DNA from: Alishewanella aestuarii B11
GTDB lineage: Bacteria; Pseudomonadota; Gammaproteobacteria; Enterobacterales; Alteromonadaceae
Assembly: GCF_000280055.1 (NCBI RefSeq)
Contig: NZ_ALAB01000021.1
Coordinates: 95,383 to 159,382 of the forward strand
DNA: 64,000 bases
Reading direction: 5' to 3'
Part shown: positions 30,134 to 38,699 of the stretch, piece after piece
Layout: every line of letters starts with the position of its first letter
How positions within the stretch are numbered: the first letter of the stretch is position 1
Made by a program: the position numbers and the translations under genes
The notes under the pieces: generated by a model
The model's database searches: none
Seen by the model: only the letters and a program-made list of their open reading frames with translations
What the model was told of the DNA's origin: nothing

Positions 30134-30664
30134 ATGAATGCAGCAGAGAAAGTGGCACTGGAGCATGAAGCAGCGCGGATCTTTATGCGGCATTATGAGC
30201 AGCGCTTTGGCATTAAGATGCGGCATATCTGGCACAATGAACCCAGACGACCGGATGTGTCCTGTTATTACGATAGTCAACGTCTGGATTTGGAAATTGC
30301 GCACCTTTATGGCAGTGAAGCCGAAGCCATGCATATCCTGGGGCGCGAGCTTAGCCAGCAAACGCATCAGGAATTGCTGGCACTGCTGCGTTTACCGGTC
30401 GAGCAGCGGATGTTGGAGGCGTTAAATCGTATTATCTGTAATAAAGCCCAAAAATACTATGACAGCCAGCGGGTCTGGCTGGTGATCCGCAATGCTAACC
30501 CTCTGTGGCGGCGCGAAGATATGCTGGCACACTGTGACAAACTGCATCTACCCAAACAGCATCCATTTGAGCAGATCTGGGTGGTGGGCGATATGTTGGG
30601 TATCTCCGGCATTTTACCGTTATTTCCACTGACCTTACTGCACGCTGAGGCGACGCTGTGTTAA
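30134..30664 (+). CDS. Unknown protein, possible nuclease-like fold
   Basis: This 176-residue protein has no family I recognise with confidence. It is soluble and rich in charged residues. RPDVSCYYDSQRLDLEIAHL resembles the acidic core of PD-(D/E)xK folds (Asp41, Asp52, Glu54), but no lysine follows in the expected place, so this is only a suggestion. A later segment KYYDSQRVWLVIRNANPLW looks like a core strand. ATG 30134 has GCGGA upstream. It overlaps the next gene by 7 bases. Confidence 0.7.
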   Translation: MNAAEKVALEHEAARIFMRHYEQRFGIKMRHIWHNEPRRPDVSCYYDSQRLDLEIAHLYGSEAEAMHILGRELSQQTHQELLALLRLPVEQRMLEALNRIICNKAQKYYDSQRVWLVIRNANPLWRREDMLAHCDKLHLPKQHPFEQIWVVGDMLGISGILPLFPLTLLHAEATLC

Positions 30665-31005
30665 GGCATTACCGAGCGCTGGCACGTTGCTTAAAGCCCT
30701 GGCGACCGCTGCTGTTGCTGGCAACCTTGTTGACGGCAGCCGGCTTTATCTGGCAGTTATTACCGGGGAACGGGCAGGGGCCTTATTTGCTGCCCACCCT
30801 GGTTAGTGCCATCCTGTTCCTGTGTTTACTGTTGTTAGTGCAATTTTTCGGCACCGAGCGGCCAGCACCCGTCAGTCGCTGGCGGCGTGCACTGGCGACG
30901 CTGTGGCAAGGGTTACTGGCGGTACTACTGACGTTGATCTTGCTCAGCTGGTTTTTTCTGTTTTTAAAAGCCTTATCCGCTATAATCCGCCTGCATTTTT
31001 TTTAG
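30658..31005 (+). CDS. Small inner-membrane protein, unknown function
   Basis: This 115-residue product has three strong hydrophobic segments (PLLLLATLLTAAGFIWQLL, LLPTLVSAILFLCLLLLVQFF, LLAVLLTLILLSWFFLFLKAL) and basic loops. The GTG start at 30658 overlaps the previous gene's stop. No domain is recognised. It may be co-transcribed with the preceding unknown gene. The earP promoter candidate lies within its 3' end. Confidence 0.65.
   Translation: MLRHYRALARCLKPWRPLLLLATLLTAAGFIWQLLPGNGQGPYLLPTLVSAILFLCLLLLVQFFGTERPAPVSRWRRALATLWQGLLAVLLTLILLSWFFLFLKALSAIIRLHFF
30981..30986 (+). promoter_or_regulatory. Candidate -10 for earP
   Basis: A TATAAT lies 28 bases before the earP start, and CCGC flanks it. 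No convincing -35 is seen. Confidence 0.35.
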
Positions 31006-31014
31006 GTCCAGGCT

Positions 31015-32193
31015 ATGTCAAGCGATAATACCCATAAGCTGCGCTGGGAAGTCTTCTGCAGCGTCGTAGATAACTTTGGCGATATTGGCATTTGCTGGCG
31101 CTTGTGTCGTCAGTTAGCTGCCGAATTCCAGGTACCGGTTCGGTTATGGGTTGATGATTTGCTGAGTTTTCAGCGGATCTGTCCTGACGTTGAGCCTGCT
31201 TTGTCAGAACAACACCTGGCTGGGGTAGTGATTTGTCACTGGCAACCGGATCTCGACTGGCGCACTATCACGCCGGCACAGGTAGTGATTGAGGCGCTGG
31301 CCTGTACCATTCCTTTTGCCTATCAGCAGCAGATGGCCGCGCAAACTGTGCCACCGCTGTGGCTAAATCTGGAGTACCTGTCAGCTGAAGCCTGGGTGGA
31401 AGACTGTCATACGCTGGCCTCACCACAGCCGCAATTACCGCTGAATAAATACTTCTTTTTCCCCGGCTTTACCGCAAAAACCGGTGGTTTACTCCGCGAG
31501 CAGCAGCTAATCACACAACTGGACCAGTTTGCCAGTGACCGGGTCGCGCAGCAGCGTTTCTGGCAGCAATTACAGCTGGATGATGCTTTAGACTTCTCCC
31601 GCCGGATTTCGCTGTTTGCGTATTCGCAGCAGCAACTGGCCGGTTTATTGCAGCTCTGGCAACAGCAAACCGAGAGCACCCTATGTCTGATCCCGGAAGG
31701 CACTCTGGCAGAGCAAGCGATGGCGCTGTGTCCCGGTCTGGCGCTGGGCAAACCCTGGCAACAGGGGCAGCTTAAGTTGTGTATTTTGCCGTTCTTACCA
31801 CAACCCGATTATGATTTACTGCTGGCGGCCTGTGATATCAACTTTGTCCGTGGGGAAGACTCGATCATTCGTGCTCAGTGGGCGGCGAAACCCTTTATCT
31901 GGCAGATCTACCGCCAGGCGGAACAGGCACATCTGGATAAGCTGGCAGCATTTTATCAGCGTTATAGTCAGCATTGGCCGCCACAGCTGGCAACGGCAGT
32001 CTGGCAATTCTGGTTAGGCTGGAATACCGAGCAGGAGCTCAGTACCGCCTGGCTGGGCTTTGTACAGCAACTTAATGAAATAGAACAAAAAAACCGGGAG
32101 TGGCGGGCGCAGCTTATCGGCAATGGCGATCTTGCGACTAACCTCGTGCGTTTTGTTGAAAAAAAAATTATAATGCCTCGCAATTTTTCCTAA
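31015..32193 (+). CDS. earP: EarP, EF-P arginine rhamnosyltransferase
   Basis: This enzyme transfers rhamnose from dTDP-rhamnose to Arg32 of elongation factor P, enabling relief of polyproline stalling. It has 392 residues. The N-terminal VVDNFGDIGICWRLCRQL is the family hallmark, and CDINFVRGEDSIIRAQWAAKPFIWQIY is the C-terminal donor-site region. The adjacent efp, with arginine at position 32, confirms the pairing. Confidence 0.95.
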   Translation: MSSDNTHKLRWEVFCSVVDNFGDIGICWRLCRQLAAEFQVPVRLWVDDLLSFQRICPDVEPALSEQHLAGVVICHWQPDLDWRTITPAQVVIEALACTIPFAYQQQMAAQTVPPLWLNLEYLSAEAWVEDCHTLASPQPQLPLNKYFFFPGFTAKTGGLLREQQLITQLDQFASDRVAQQRFWQQLQLDDALDFSRRISLFAYSQQQLAGLLQLWQQQTESTLCLIPEGTLAEQAMALCPGLALGKPWQQGQLKLCILPFLPQPDYDLLLAACDINFVRGEDSIIRAQWAAKPFIWQIYRQAEQAHLDKLAAFYQRYSQHWPPQLATAVWQFWLGWNTEQELSTAWLGFVQQLNEIEQKNREWRAQLIGNGDLATNLVRFVEKKIIMPRNFS

Positions 32194-32214
32194 CCAGAAG
32201 ATCTTTTTATTATG

Positions 32215-32772
32215 ATGAAGACAGCTCAAGAAGTCCGCGCCGGCCAGGTAATCATGGTTGGTACCGAAGCCATGGTAGTGATCAAAGCCGAATTTAACAA
32301 ATCAGGCCGTAACGCTGCTGTAGTTAAAATGAAATTAAAAAACCTGCTGAACGGTCAGGGCACAGAAACGGTTTACCGTGCTGATGACAAGTTCGAGCAA
32401 GTGATGCTGGAAACCAAAGAAGTTACCTATTCTTACTTCGCTGATCCGATGTACGTCTTTATGGACGCTGAGTACAACCAGTATGAAATTGAAGCCGAAT
32501 ATATGGGCGAAGCCCTGAAGTATCTGGTTGATGGCATGGAGTGTTCAGTGGTGTTCTACGGTGAGCGTCCAATCTCTGTTGACCTGCCAACTGTGGTCGT
32601 GCGCACTGTTACTTACACTGAACCAGCCGCCCGTGGCGATACCTCGGGTAAAGTGATGAAGCCAGCGAAAATCGAAACCGGTTTTGAACTGATGGTGCCT
32701 GCGTTCGTGGAAGAAGGTGACAAGATCGAAATCGATACCCGTACCGACGAGTACCGCAGCCGCGCCAAATAA
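32215..32772 (+). CDS. efp: Elongation factor P (EarP-type, Arg32)
   Basis: This translation factor binds ribosomes stalled at consecutive prolines. It has 185 residues from ATG 32215. ATG 32212 would add one Met. From 32215 the loop residue in [10 protein letters not shown] is Arg32, the known EarP target, rather than the Lys34 of EpmA-type factors. The three-domain architecture ends in [12 protein letters not shown]. It has a TATAAT (32169-32174) upstream and an intrinsic terminator after it. Confidence 0.97.
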   Translation: MKTAQEVRAGQVIMVGTEAMVVIKAEFNKSGRNAAVVKMKLKNLLNGQGTETVYRADDKFEQVMLETKEVTYSYFADPMYVFMDAEYNQYEIEAEYMGEALKYLVDGMECSVVFYGERPISVDLPTVVVRTVTYTEPAARGDTSGKVMKPAKIETGFELMVPAFVEEGDKIEIDTRTDEYRSRAK

Positions 32773-32783
32773 TGGCCGGTAAC

Positions 32784-32809
32784 AAAAAAGGCGCGTCAGC
32801 GCCTTTTTT
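32784..32809 (+). terminator. Terminator of efp
   Basis: AAAAAAGGCGC pairs with GCGCCTTTTTT around GTCA. The symmetric A and T runs would also allow function on the other strand. Confidence 0.88.
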
Positions 32810-32869
32810 ACTGTTGCTCTCTTTTTTTACTGCTCTCTCGTAATTGCTTAACACAGCCGGACCCCAGCC

Positions 32870-33340
32870 ATGACTAACAATGATATCCTGCGTCGGTTAC
32901 GCTATATTCTAAACATCAACAACAGCAATCTGGCGGCAACCTTTGCGCTGGGCGGCCTGGTCGCCACTAAGGAGCAAATTATCAGTTGGTTGGCCAAGGA
33001 CGAAGATCCGGAATTTGTTGCCTTGCTGGATATTGAATTGGCGCAGTTTTTAAATGGTCTGATCACCAGCAAAAGAGGGATGCGCGAAGGCGAGCAGCCG
33101 GTTGCGGAGAGTCGGCTGAATAACAACCTGATCCTGCGTAAATTGAAGATTGCTTTCAATCTGCGCGATGACGACTTTTTGGAATTGCTGCAATTGGCCA
33201 ATTTCCGGTTGGGTCGCTCAGAGCTGAGTGCCTTTTTCCGTAAACCCGATCACCCGCACTACCGGCAATGTCAGGCGCAGGTGTTGCGCAATGTATTAAG
33301 AGGCCTGCAGTTAAAACTGCGCCCGGGCACTAGCGAGTAA
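32870..33340 (+). CDS. YehS-like DUF1456 protein
   Basis: This 156-residue protein is made of two related DUF1456 repeats (about 1-75 and 84-150). The repeats share the pattern NNDILRRLRYILNIN / NNNLILRKLKIAFNL with RGM or LRG closings. It closely resembles E. coli YehS in layout. The molecular function is unknown. It stands alone between efp and the minus-strand exonuclease gene. Confidence 0.88.
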   Translation: MTNNDILRRLRYILNINNSNLAATFALGGLVATKEQIISWLAKDEDPEFVALLDIELAQFLNGLITSKRGMREGEQPVAESRLNNNLILRKLKIAFNLRDDDFLELLQLANFRLGRSELSAFFRKPDHPHYRQCQAQVLRNVLRGLQLKLRPGTSE

Positions 33341-33349
33341 ATTTCTGCG

Positions 33350-34009
33350 CTAACTGCTTTGTACTAACAAATCGCCCAAGGTGATGTGTGGGTGGCTTTT
33401 TTTCAGCTGGCTCAGAAACAACAGGGCGCAGCCGTAGGCATCTTCGAGCGCATGATGCTGTGCACTGACCGGCAATTTATGCCGGGCCAGACACTGCGGC
33501 AAGCGCAGCGCATCCTTTTTCATCACGGTGCCTTGTTTTTGCATGCGGTGCCACTCGATATTCAGCGTATCCATAAACTGCATGGTCGGCGCCTTGCCAA
33601 ACAAGCGTTGATACGCAATTTGTAAAAAGGCCCGGTCCAGTCGGCAGTGATGCGCGACAAACACATAGCCGGCGTAGTCCTGTAATAGTTGCAGCAACAC
33701 ATCCGCCAGCTCGCTGGCGTTTTTCAGATCCTTGTCATGCACACCATGATAAATAGCGCTCTGGCCAACACTGGTTGGTGGCCGGAATAAATAGTGTTTG
33801 GCTTCGCTTAAACAAATTTGCTGGTTGCGAATAGGTACCCAGCCGATACTGACGATATGATCTTGTTTGGCATGCAGGCCGGTTAGCTCTAGATCCAGTG
33901 CCAGATAATGGCACTCCCTGGCCGGGGTGTTGGCCGCAGGGATCCCGACCTGATTAAAGGCTTGTACCGCGCTATAAAGCGGTGGTTTCTTTTTCAGCCA
34001 ACCCAGCAT
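33350..34009 (-). CDS. DEDDh 3'-5' exonuclease (DnaQ-like)
   Basis: This 219-residue enzyme has all DEDDh motifs: ExoI LALDLELTGL (Asp39, Glu41), ExoII VAHHCRLDRAFL, and ExoIII HHALEDAYGCALL. It lacks polymerase-interaction regions of true DnaQ, so it is a stand-alone nuclease for DNA, RNA or small oligonucleotides. It starts 1 base after the cNMP/CBS/DUF294 gene, so the two are surely coupled. This pair commonly travels with acetate symporter and acs genes, but why is not known to me. Confidence 0.88.
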   Translation of the reverse strand: MLGWLKKKPPLYSAVQAFNQVGIPAANTPARECHYLALDLELTGLHAKQDHIVSIGWVPIRNQQICLSEAKHYLFRPPTSVGQSAIYHGVHDKDLKNASELADVLLQLLQDYAGYVFVAHHCRLDRAFLQIAYQRLFGKAPTMQFMDTLNIEWHRMQKQGTVMKKDALRLPQCLARHKLPVSAQHHALEDAYGCALLFLSQLKKSHPHITLGDLLVQSS

Positions 34010-34010
34010 G

Positions 34011-35831
34011 TTATACCTCCTTACAGAACCGGTGTTTAAGGGAGGATTGGGCGGCGTTGATCACCGCAAAGCTGTCCTTTAGCTGATGACGTTGCAGACC
34101 GGAGAGCACTGCCGGATCCAGCAAATTGCTGGCATCATGCCCCTGATCTAAATCATGCAAATGTTTATCCCAACGTAGCTGTGCCAGCACATCAAAGGCG
34201 TCGCATAAATTCTGGGTATCCTTACTGTCCAATACGCCGTCGGTGGCCAGTTGCTGCAGGCGGCTACGAGTATTTACTTCCAGCACGCCATTGGCCAGCG
34301 CATAGACCCGGACAATATCAGTGATTAAACTGATGCCGCGCTTTTTCAGGTCCAGGCCTTTTTTCTGTTTGCCATCATGCTCCAGAATAAAATTGCGCAA
34401 GAAACTCAGTGGCGCGGTGCGCTGTAAGGCAGTCTGTGCCATATGCATTAAAAACAGCGAGTTATTGGTGCGCGCCAGAATGTCCTGTTGTAAGGCATTA
34501 AACAGGCCTCTGGAGCCCTCGACAACCCGCATATCAAAGAAAATTGTCGCTTTTAAGATGGCATCTGGAGTGGGGGCGGCGATCCATTTGCTAAATTTAC
34601 CGGACCAGCCTTTTAGGCTCATCCGTAGCTCCGGGTTAGACGCCATAATATTACCCGGACAGAGTTTAATACCGCAGCGCGCCAGGCCCTGGCAGACGAA
34701 GTCAGCCAATTGGCTGAAATAGTTGGCAACGTCGCCGACCGGCTCTTTCTCCAGCAATAGCGCATTATCCTGATCGGCATTAATACTCTGATCCATCCTG
34801 GCTTGCGAGCCGAAGCTAAGCCAGCTAAACACACAGGGGGCAGGGCCGAGCTCCTGCTGGGCCAGCTTAATCAGGCGCTGGGTAAAGGCATCGGTAATGG
34901 TGGTGATAATATGGCCGGCCTCATAGGCTGGCACCTGCTGTTTACCGAGGATTTGCGCCAGATTACTGATTTGCAGACTGCAGTGTTCCAGGCCATCCAG
35001 GCTGGATTGACGATGGATCTCACCAATCAGATAGACCGGGTGATCTTGCTGCGAGCGGATAATGTCGGTGGCGGTAATCATACTGAAACTTAAACCCTGA
35101 TCGACCACCGGTAAATGATGTACATTAAAGCGGCTCATCAGTTGTACCGCTTCAAATAAATAAGCATGCTTTTCAATGGTATAGGGCTTAGGCGTCATCA
35201 CCTCTTTAATAGCGGTAGTGGTAGGCAGGCCTGCCGCCAGCACCCGGCTACGCAGGTCGCGGTCAGTTAGAATGCCAATCAAACGGTTATCATCTTCCAC
35301 CAACAGGGATGAAACCCGTTTTTCTGACATCAGCCGGGCCGCTTGCTGCACATCCTGTTCGCCACTGATCGCGACTTTTCTGGCCTGCACGATATCGGCA
35401 ACCTTTAGCGTAAAACGCGAGCTTTGTTGCTCTTTATACTGATGTAAACGGCGGCCAAACAGGCGCTGAAAGAAAATATCAATATTTTTGTACTGATAAC
35501 GCAGCTGATGAAACACATCACTGGGTAACCAGTACACCAGGCCGTCTTCTTCACAGATCAGCCGGTCGTTGTCAGCCAGACCGGTAAGCAGCAGCTGGTA
35601 ACCATAAAAGTCGCCTTCTTCCAGCTTGGTCAGCAGTTGTTGCTGGTCACTGAAAAGGGCGAAGATGCCGGTGCGGACAATCAGCAGCCGCTCCTGATTG
35701 ATTTCAAGATGCTCACCGGCCTGGCAATAGTAAACATTAAAATGCGCGGCTAACCCGGCAAGTTGCGCCAAACCCAGTTGTTCAAAAGGAATGGTTTGTT
35801 TTAAAAAATTGGTAACTTCAGCAACTTCCAT
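34011..35831 (-). CDS. cNMP-like / CBS pair / DUF294 nucleotidyltransferase-like protein
   Basis: This 606-residue cytoplasmic regulator-like protein has four parts. Residues 5-115 form a cyclic-nucleotide-binding-type domain whose phosphate cassette looks degenerate (GDFYGYQLLLTG). Residues 150-265 form two CBS motifs (LIGILTDRDL and ITATDIIRS), a probable adenine-nucleotide sensor. Residues 285-430 form DUF294 with an intact nucleotidyltransferase signature Gly341-Ser342 to Asp353-x-Asp355 (GSQARMDQSINADQD). Residues 460-600 form the DUF294 C-terminal helical domain. The architecture resembles GlnD-type signalling enzymes. Substrate and reaction are unknown. It is coupled to the exonuclease gene. 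Confidence 0.88.
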   Translation of the reverse strand: MEVAEVTNFLKQTIPFEQLGLAQLAGLAAHFNVYYCQAGEHLEINQERLLIVRTGIFALFSDQQQLLTKLEEGDFYGYQLLLTGLADNDRLICEEDGLVYWLPSDVFHQLRYQYKNIDIFFQRLFGRRLHQYKEQQSSRFTLKVADIVQARKVAISGEQDVQQAARLMSEKRVSSLLVEDDNRLIGILTDRDLRSRVLAAGLPTTTAIKEVMTPKPYTIEKHAYLFEAVQLMSRFNVHHLPVVDQGLSFSMITATDIIRSQQDHPVYLIGEIHRQSSLDGLEHCSLQISNLAQILGKQQVPAYEAGHIITTITDAFTQRLIKLAQQELGPAPCVFSWLSFGSQARMDQSINADQDNALLLEKEPVGDVANYFSQLADFVCQGLARCGIKLCPGNIMASNPELRMSLKGWSGKFSKWIAAPTPDAILKATIFFDMRVVEGSRGLFNALQQDILARTNNSLFLMHMAQTALQRTAPLSFLRNFILEHDGKQKKGLDLKKRGISLITDIVRVYALANGVLEVNTRSRLQQLATDGVLDSKDTQNLCDAFDVLAQLRWDKHLHDLDQGHDASNLLDPAVLSGLQRHQLKDSFAVINAAQSSLKHRFCKEV

Positions 35832-35853
35832 AGTTCAACCCCAGTGATAACAC

Positions 35854-36372
35854 TTATTCCTGGCACAGGTACTGGTACAACAGATCGCTGGTTTCCAGCG
35901 GGAACCACTCAGCCCCCAGCTCAGCTCCGGGCTGTGGGATTTCCAGGCTATCGGTAAAGTCGGCCCTGGCCTGTTTGCCACAGTGCACAACCTGTGGGAT
36001 CCGACGCGCGCTCATCCGGCGCTCAAAAATATAGAGGTCGACCAGATACACCTCCGGATTACGTTGATTGCGGGCTGCGTTTTCGATATCGGCAGCCAGA
36101 AAGCGCATCGTTTGCGGATATAAATAACTCCAGGGCCGCCAGGCGGCGGTTTCTTCCACGGTACGAACCACCTTTACCCCGGCGGGTAACAGGCTGCTTT
36201 GATGGTCAAACCAGGTATATTCATTAACAATCTGATAGCCGAGCATACCGGCACCGGCGGCAACCGGAATAATCCAGCTCGGTAACTTTTTAAGTGTTAG
36301 TAATCTGAGTACCAGCGCAATACCGGCAGCACCTAAACCAGCAGAAAAAGTTGCAATTAATTCCCACAACAT
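35854..36372 (-). CDS. Unknown membrane-anchored protein of the acetate locus
   Basis: This 172-residue protein has two N-terminal hydrophobic segments (LIATFSAGLGAAGIALVLRLL and WIIPVAAGAGMLGYQIV), then a soluble domain with YTWFDHQSSLLPAGVKVVRT and WSYLYPQTMRF. No named domain is recognised. It lies between actP and the DUF294 gene on the same strand, after the actP terminator. A role in the acetate module is inferred from position only. Confidence 0.75.
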   Translation of the reverse strand: MLWELIATFSAGLGAAGIALVLRLLTLKKLPSWIIPVAAGAGMLGYQIVNEYTWFDHQSSLLPAGVKVVRTVEETAAWRPWSYLYPQTMRFLAADIENAARNQRNPEVYLVDLYIFERRMSARRIPQVVHCGKQARADFTDSLEIPQPGAELGAEWFPLETSDLLYQYLCQE

Positions 36373-36384
36373 AGTTATCTTCCT

Positions 36385-36414
36385 AAAAATTCGGGCTTTC
36401 TGTTGAAAGCCCGA
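36385..36414 (-). terminator. Terminator after actP
   Basis: On the minus strand, TCGGGCTTTC pairs with GAAAGCCCGA around AACA, followed by ATTTTT. It separates the symporter pair from the downstream unknown/DUF294/exonuclease genes. Confidence 0.8.
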
Positions 36415-36458
36415 GTGTACTGCAGAAGTCTCGTTTCTGCTATCTAAGCAGGTAGTGC

Positions 36459-38225
36459 TTAGTGGTCAACAGCGGCACCGGCACCTTTTGGATAGCGGAC
36501 GCTTTCAACCAGTTCCTGAATTTCTTTCGGTGGCGCTGCAGTGACAGATGACACAGCAAAAGCAACCACGAAGTTAATCATGGCACCCACAGCACCGAAA
36601 GACAGTGGAGAGATACCTAAGATCCAGTTATCCGCGGTATTTGGCAACATATTGGTACCAGGGATAAAGAACCAGCCCAGATAGGTAAAGATATACAGTA
36701 AGGTGACCAGCAGACCGGCTAACATACCGGCGATAGCGCCCTGACTGGATACGCGTTTTGAGAAAATACCCATCATCAGTGCCGGGAACAGGGTAGCTGC
36801 GGCAATACCAAATGCCAGCGCAACCACCTGTGCGGCGAACCCGGGCGGATTAAGCCCCAGATAAGTCGCCAGTAAAATGGCACCGGCCATGGAAATCCGG
36901 GCGGCTAACATTTCACCTTTTTCACTGATTTGCGGGTTAATGATATTTTTGATCAGGTCATGGCTGATAGCCGAGGAAATCGCCAGCAACAGACCGGCGG
37001 CAGTAGACAGTGCCGCGGCAATACCACCGGCAGCAATTAAGCCCACGACCCAGCCTGGCAGATTAGCAATCTCAGGGTTTGCCAGTACTAGAATATCATT
37101 GTTTACTGTCAGCTCGTTACCAGCCCAGCCGCGCTCTTCTGCTTTGGCAGCGAAAGCCGGGGTATCGTTATACAGCTGAATACGGCCATCATTATTTTTA
37201 TCTTCCCAACGGATCAAACCGGTTTGTTCCCAGTTTTTGATCCAGTCCGGACGCTCAGCATAATTAATCGCATCCGCGGTAGGACCAGCAGGGTAGATAG
37301 TGGTTAACAGGTTTAAACGTGCCATAGAGGCTACAGCTGGTGCAGTTAAATACAGCAGGGCAATAAACACTAGCGTCCAGCCGGCAGACCAGCGGGCATC
37401 GGCAACCTTAGGCACGGTGAAGAAACGAATGATAACGTGCGGTAAACCGGCAGTACCGATCATCAGAGACAGCGTAAATAACACCATATTCAGTTTGTTG
37501 CTGACGTCAGCGGTGTAATCCTGGAAGCCCAGTTCACGCACGATTTCATCCAGCTTCACCAGCAAGGGCTGGCCGGATTCAACGTGGGTGCTGAACATAC
37601 CAAACATTGGAATAGGGTTATTGGTCAGTTGCAGCGAAATAAATACCGCTGGGATGGTATAGGCGATAATCAGCACGACATACTGCGCGACCTGAGTGTA
37701 GGTGATGCCTTTCATGCCGCCAAATACTGCGTACACGAACACCACACCAGCTGCGATCCAGATCCCGGTTGAGGAACTCACTTCCAGGAAGCGGGAGAAG
37801 GCAACACCGGCACCAGTCATCTGGCCGATTACATAGGTTACCGACATAATGATTAAGCACACCACTGCTGTTAAGCGCGCGCCCCTGCTGTAAAAGCGGT
37901 CACCGATAAAGTCAGGAACGGTAAATTTACCGAATTTACGTAAGTAGGGTGCTAACAGCATGGCCAGCAGTACATAACCACCGGTCCAGCCCATCAGGAA
38001 GGTTGAGTTGGCATAACCGCCAGCAGCGATTAAGCCAGCCATTGAAATGAAAGACGCCGCTGACATCCAGTCGGCGGCGGTTGCCATACCGTTAGTGACA
38101 GGGTTAACGCCACCACCGGCAACATAGAATTCTTTGGTAGAGCCGGCACGCGCCCAAATGGCGATACCGATGTAGAGCGCAAAGGAGGCGCCTACAAAGA
38201 TTAAGTTTATTGCAAATTGACTCAT
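36459..38225 (-). CDS. actP: Acetate-type sodium:solute symporter large subunit (ActP-like)
   Basis: This SSS-family permease has 588 residues and about 13 membrane segments and probably takes up acetate. Family features are FYVAGGGVNPVTNGMATAADWMSAASFISMAG, VIGQMTGAGVAFSRFLEVSS and GLIAAGGIAAALSTAAGLLLAISSAISHDL (given here only as landmarks). An extra loop near residues 330-380 contains a DKNNDGRIQL stretch resembling an EF-hand-like loop. ATG 38225 has AGAGGAG eight bases upstream, and the GTG at 38234 overlaps the previous stop. It pairs with the DUF4212 subunit. Confidence 0.92.
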   Translation of the reverse strand: MSQFAINLIFVGASFALYIGIAIWARAGSTKEFYVAGGGVNPVTNGMATAADWMSAASFISMAGLIAAGGYANSTFLMGWTGGYVLLAMLLAPYLRKFGKFTVPDFIGDRFYSRGARLTAVVCLIIMSVTYVIGQMTGAGVAFSRFLEVSSSTGIWIAAGVVFVYAVFGGMKGITYTQVAQYVVLIIAYTIPAVFISLQLTNNPIPMFGMFSTHVESGQPLLVKLDEIVRELGFQDYTADVSNKLNMVLFTLSLMIGTAGLPHVIIRFFTVPKVADARWSAGWTLVFIALLYLTAPAVASMARLNLLTTIYPAGPTADAINYAERPDWIKNWEQTGLIRWEDKNNDGRIQLYNDTPAFAAKAEERGWAGNELTVNNDILVLANPEIANLPGWVVGLIAAGGIAAALSTAAGLLLAISSAISHDLIKNIINPQISEKGEMLAARISMAGAILLATYLGLNPPGFAAQVVALAFGIAAATLFPALMMGIFSKRVSSQGAIAGMLAGLLVTLLYIFTYLGWFFIPGTNMLPNTADNWILGISPLSFGAVGAMINFVVAFAVSSVTAAPPKEIQELVESVRYPKGAGAAVDH

Positions 38226-38230
38226 GCCAA

Positions 38231-38491
38231 TCACTCCTCTACACCGAATTCTTTATCTAACTTATTCATTTTCCAGGCGTAAATGAAGATGATAGCGATA
38301 AAGGTTATGATAGAACCCTGCTGTGCGAACCAAAAGCCAAGATCAGTACCGCCAACACTGATGCCGGCCAGCATAGGTCTGAGCAAGATCGCAAAGCCAT
38401 ATGATACAAGTGCCCAGACAAACAGGCTTATCGATATGTAGCGCAGGTTAGCGCTCCAGTACGCGGCGGCATTCATGTTATGATCTGCCAT
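38231..38491 (-). CDS. DUF4212 small subunit of the sodium:solute symporter
   Basis: This 86-residue inner-membrane protein has two helices: ISISLFVWALVSYGFAILLRP and IITFIAIIFIYAWKM. It has the LGFWFAQQGS motif typical of the family annotated as SSS small subunit (TIGR03647/DUF4212). It precedes actP by 5 bases and is presumably its obligate partner. A strong AAAGGAGAC ribosome-binding site precedes it. Confidence 0.92.
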   Translation of the reverse strand: MADHNMNAAAYWSANLRYISISLFVWALVSYGFAILLRPMLAGISVGGTDLGFWFAQQGSIITFIAIIFIYAWKMNKLDKEFGVEE

Positions 38492-38562
38492 AGTTGTGTC
38501 TCCTTTAGTTTATTTTTTATCGAGCAAGTTTAATCTAGCAGCAGTTAGCCAAGGCGCTAGCC

Positions 38563-38574
38563 CGACTTTAGTCG
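38563..38574. promoter_or_regulatory. Palindrome CGACT-TT-AGTCG, candidate acetate-regulator operator
   Basis: Perfect 5-base arms lie in the 208-base region between the symporter genes and crbS, 72 bases upstream of the DUF4212 start. It matches the 15773 site except for the 2-base centre. Confidence 0.5.
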
Positions 38575-38621
38575 AAGGCAACAGCCACAGCATTGACATA
38601 ACGACTGGCTGCCACCACAGT

Positions 38622-38673
38622 TAGGGCGTGTTAACCTGCCACATAAACAAGCAGCAAAGGTCAACACGCCCTA
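38622..38673. repeat. 16-base inverted repeat pair, MITE-like or leader hairpin
   Basis: TAGGGCGTGTTAACCT (38622-38637) and its inverse with one mismatch (38658-38673) are separated by 20 bases. The outer flanks both read AGTT if one base is taken as target duplication (AGTT before AGGG, AGTT after CCCT). It ends 26 bases before the crbS start, so in RNA it would form a strong stem next to the ribosome-binding site. Confidence 0.65.
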
Positions 38674-38699
38674 GTTAAAATAAGAAAAGGGAGAACCCC

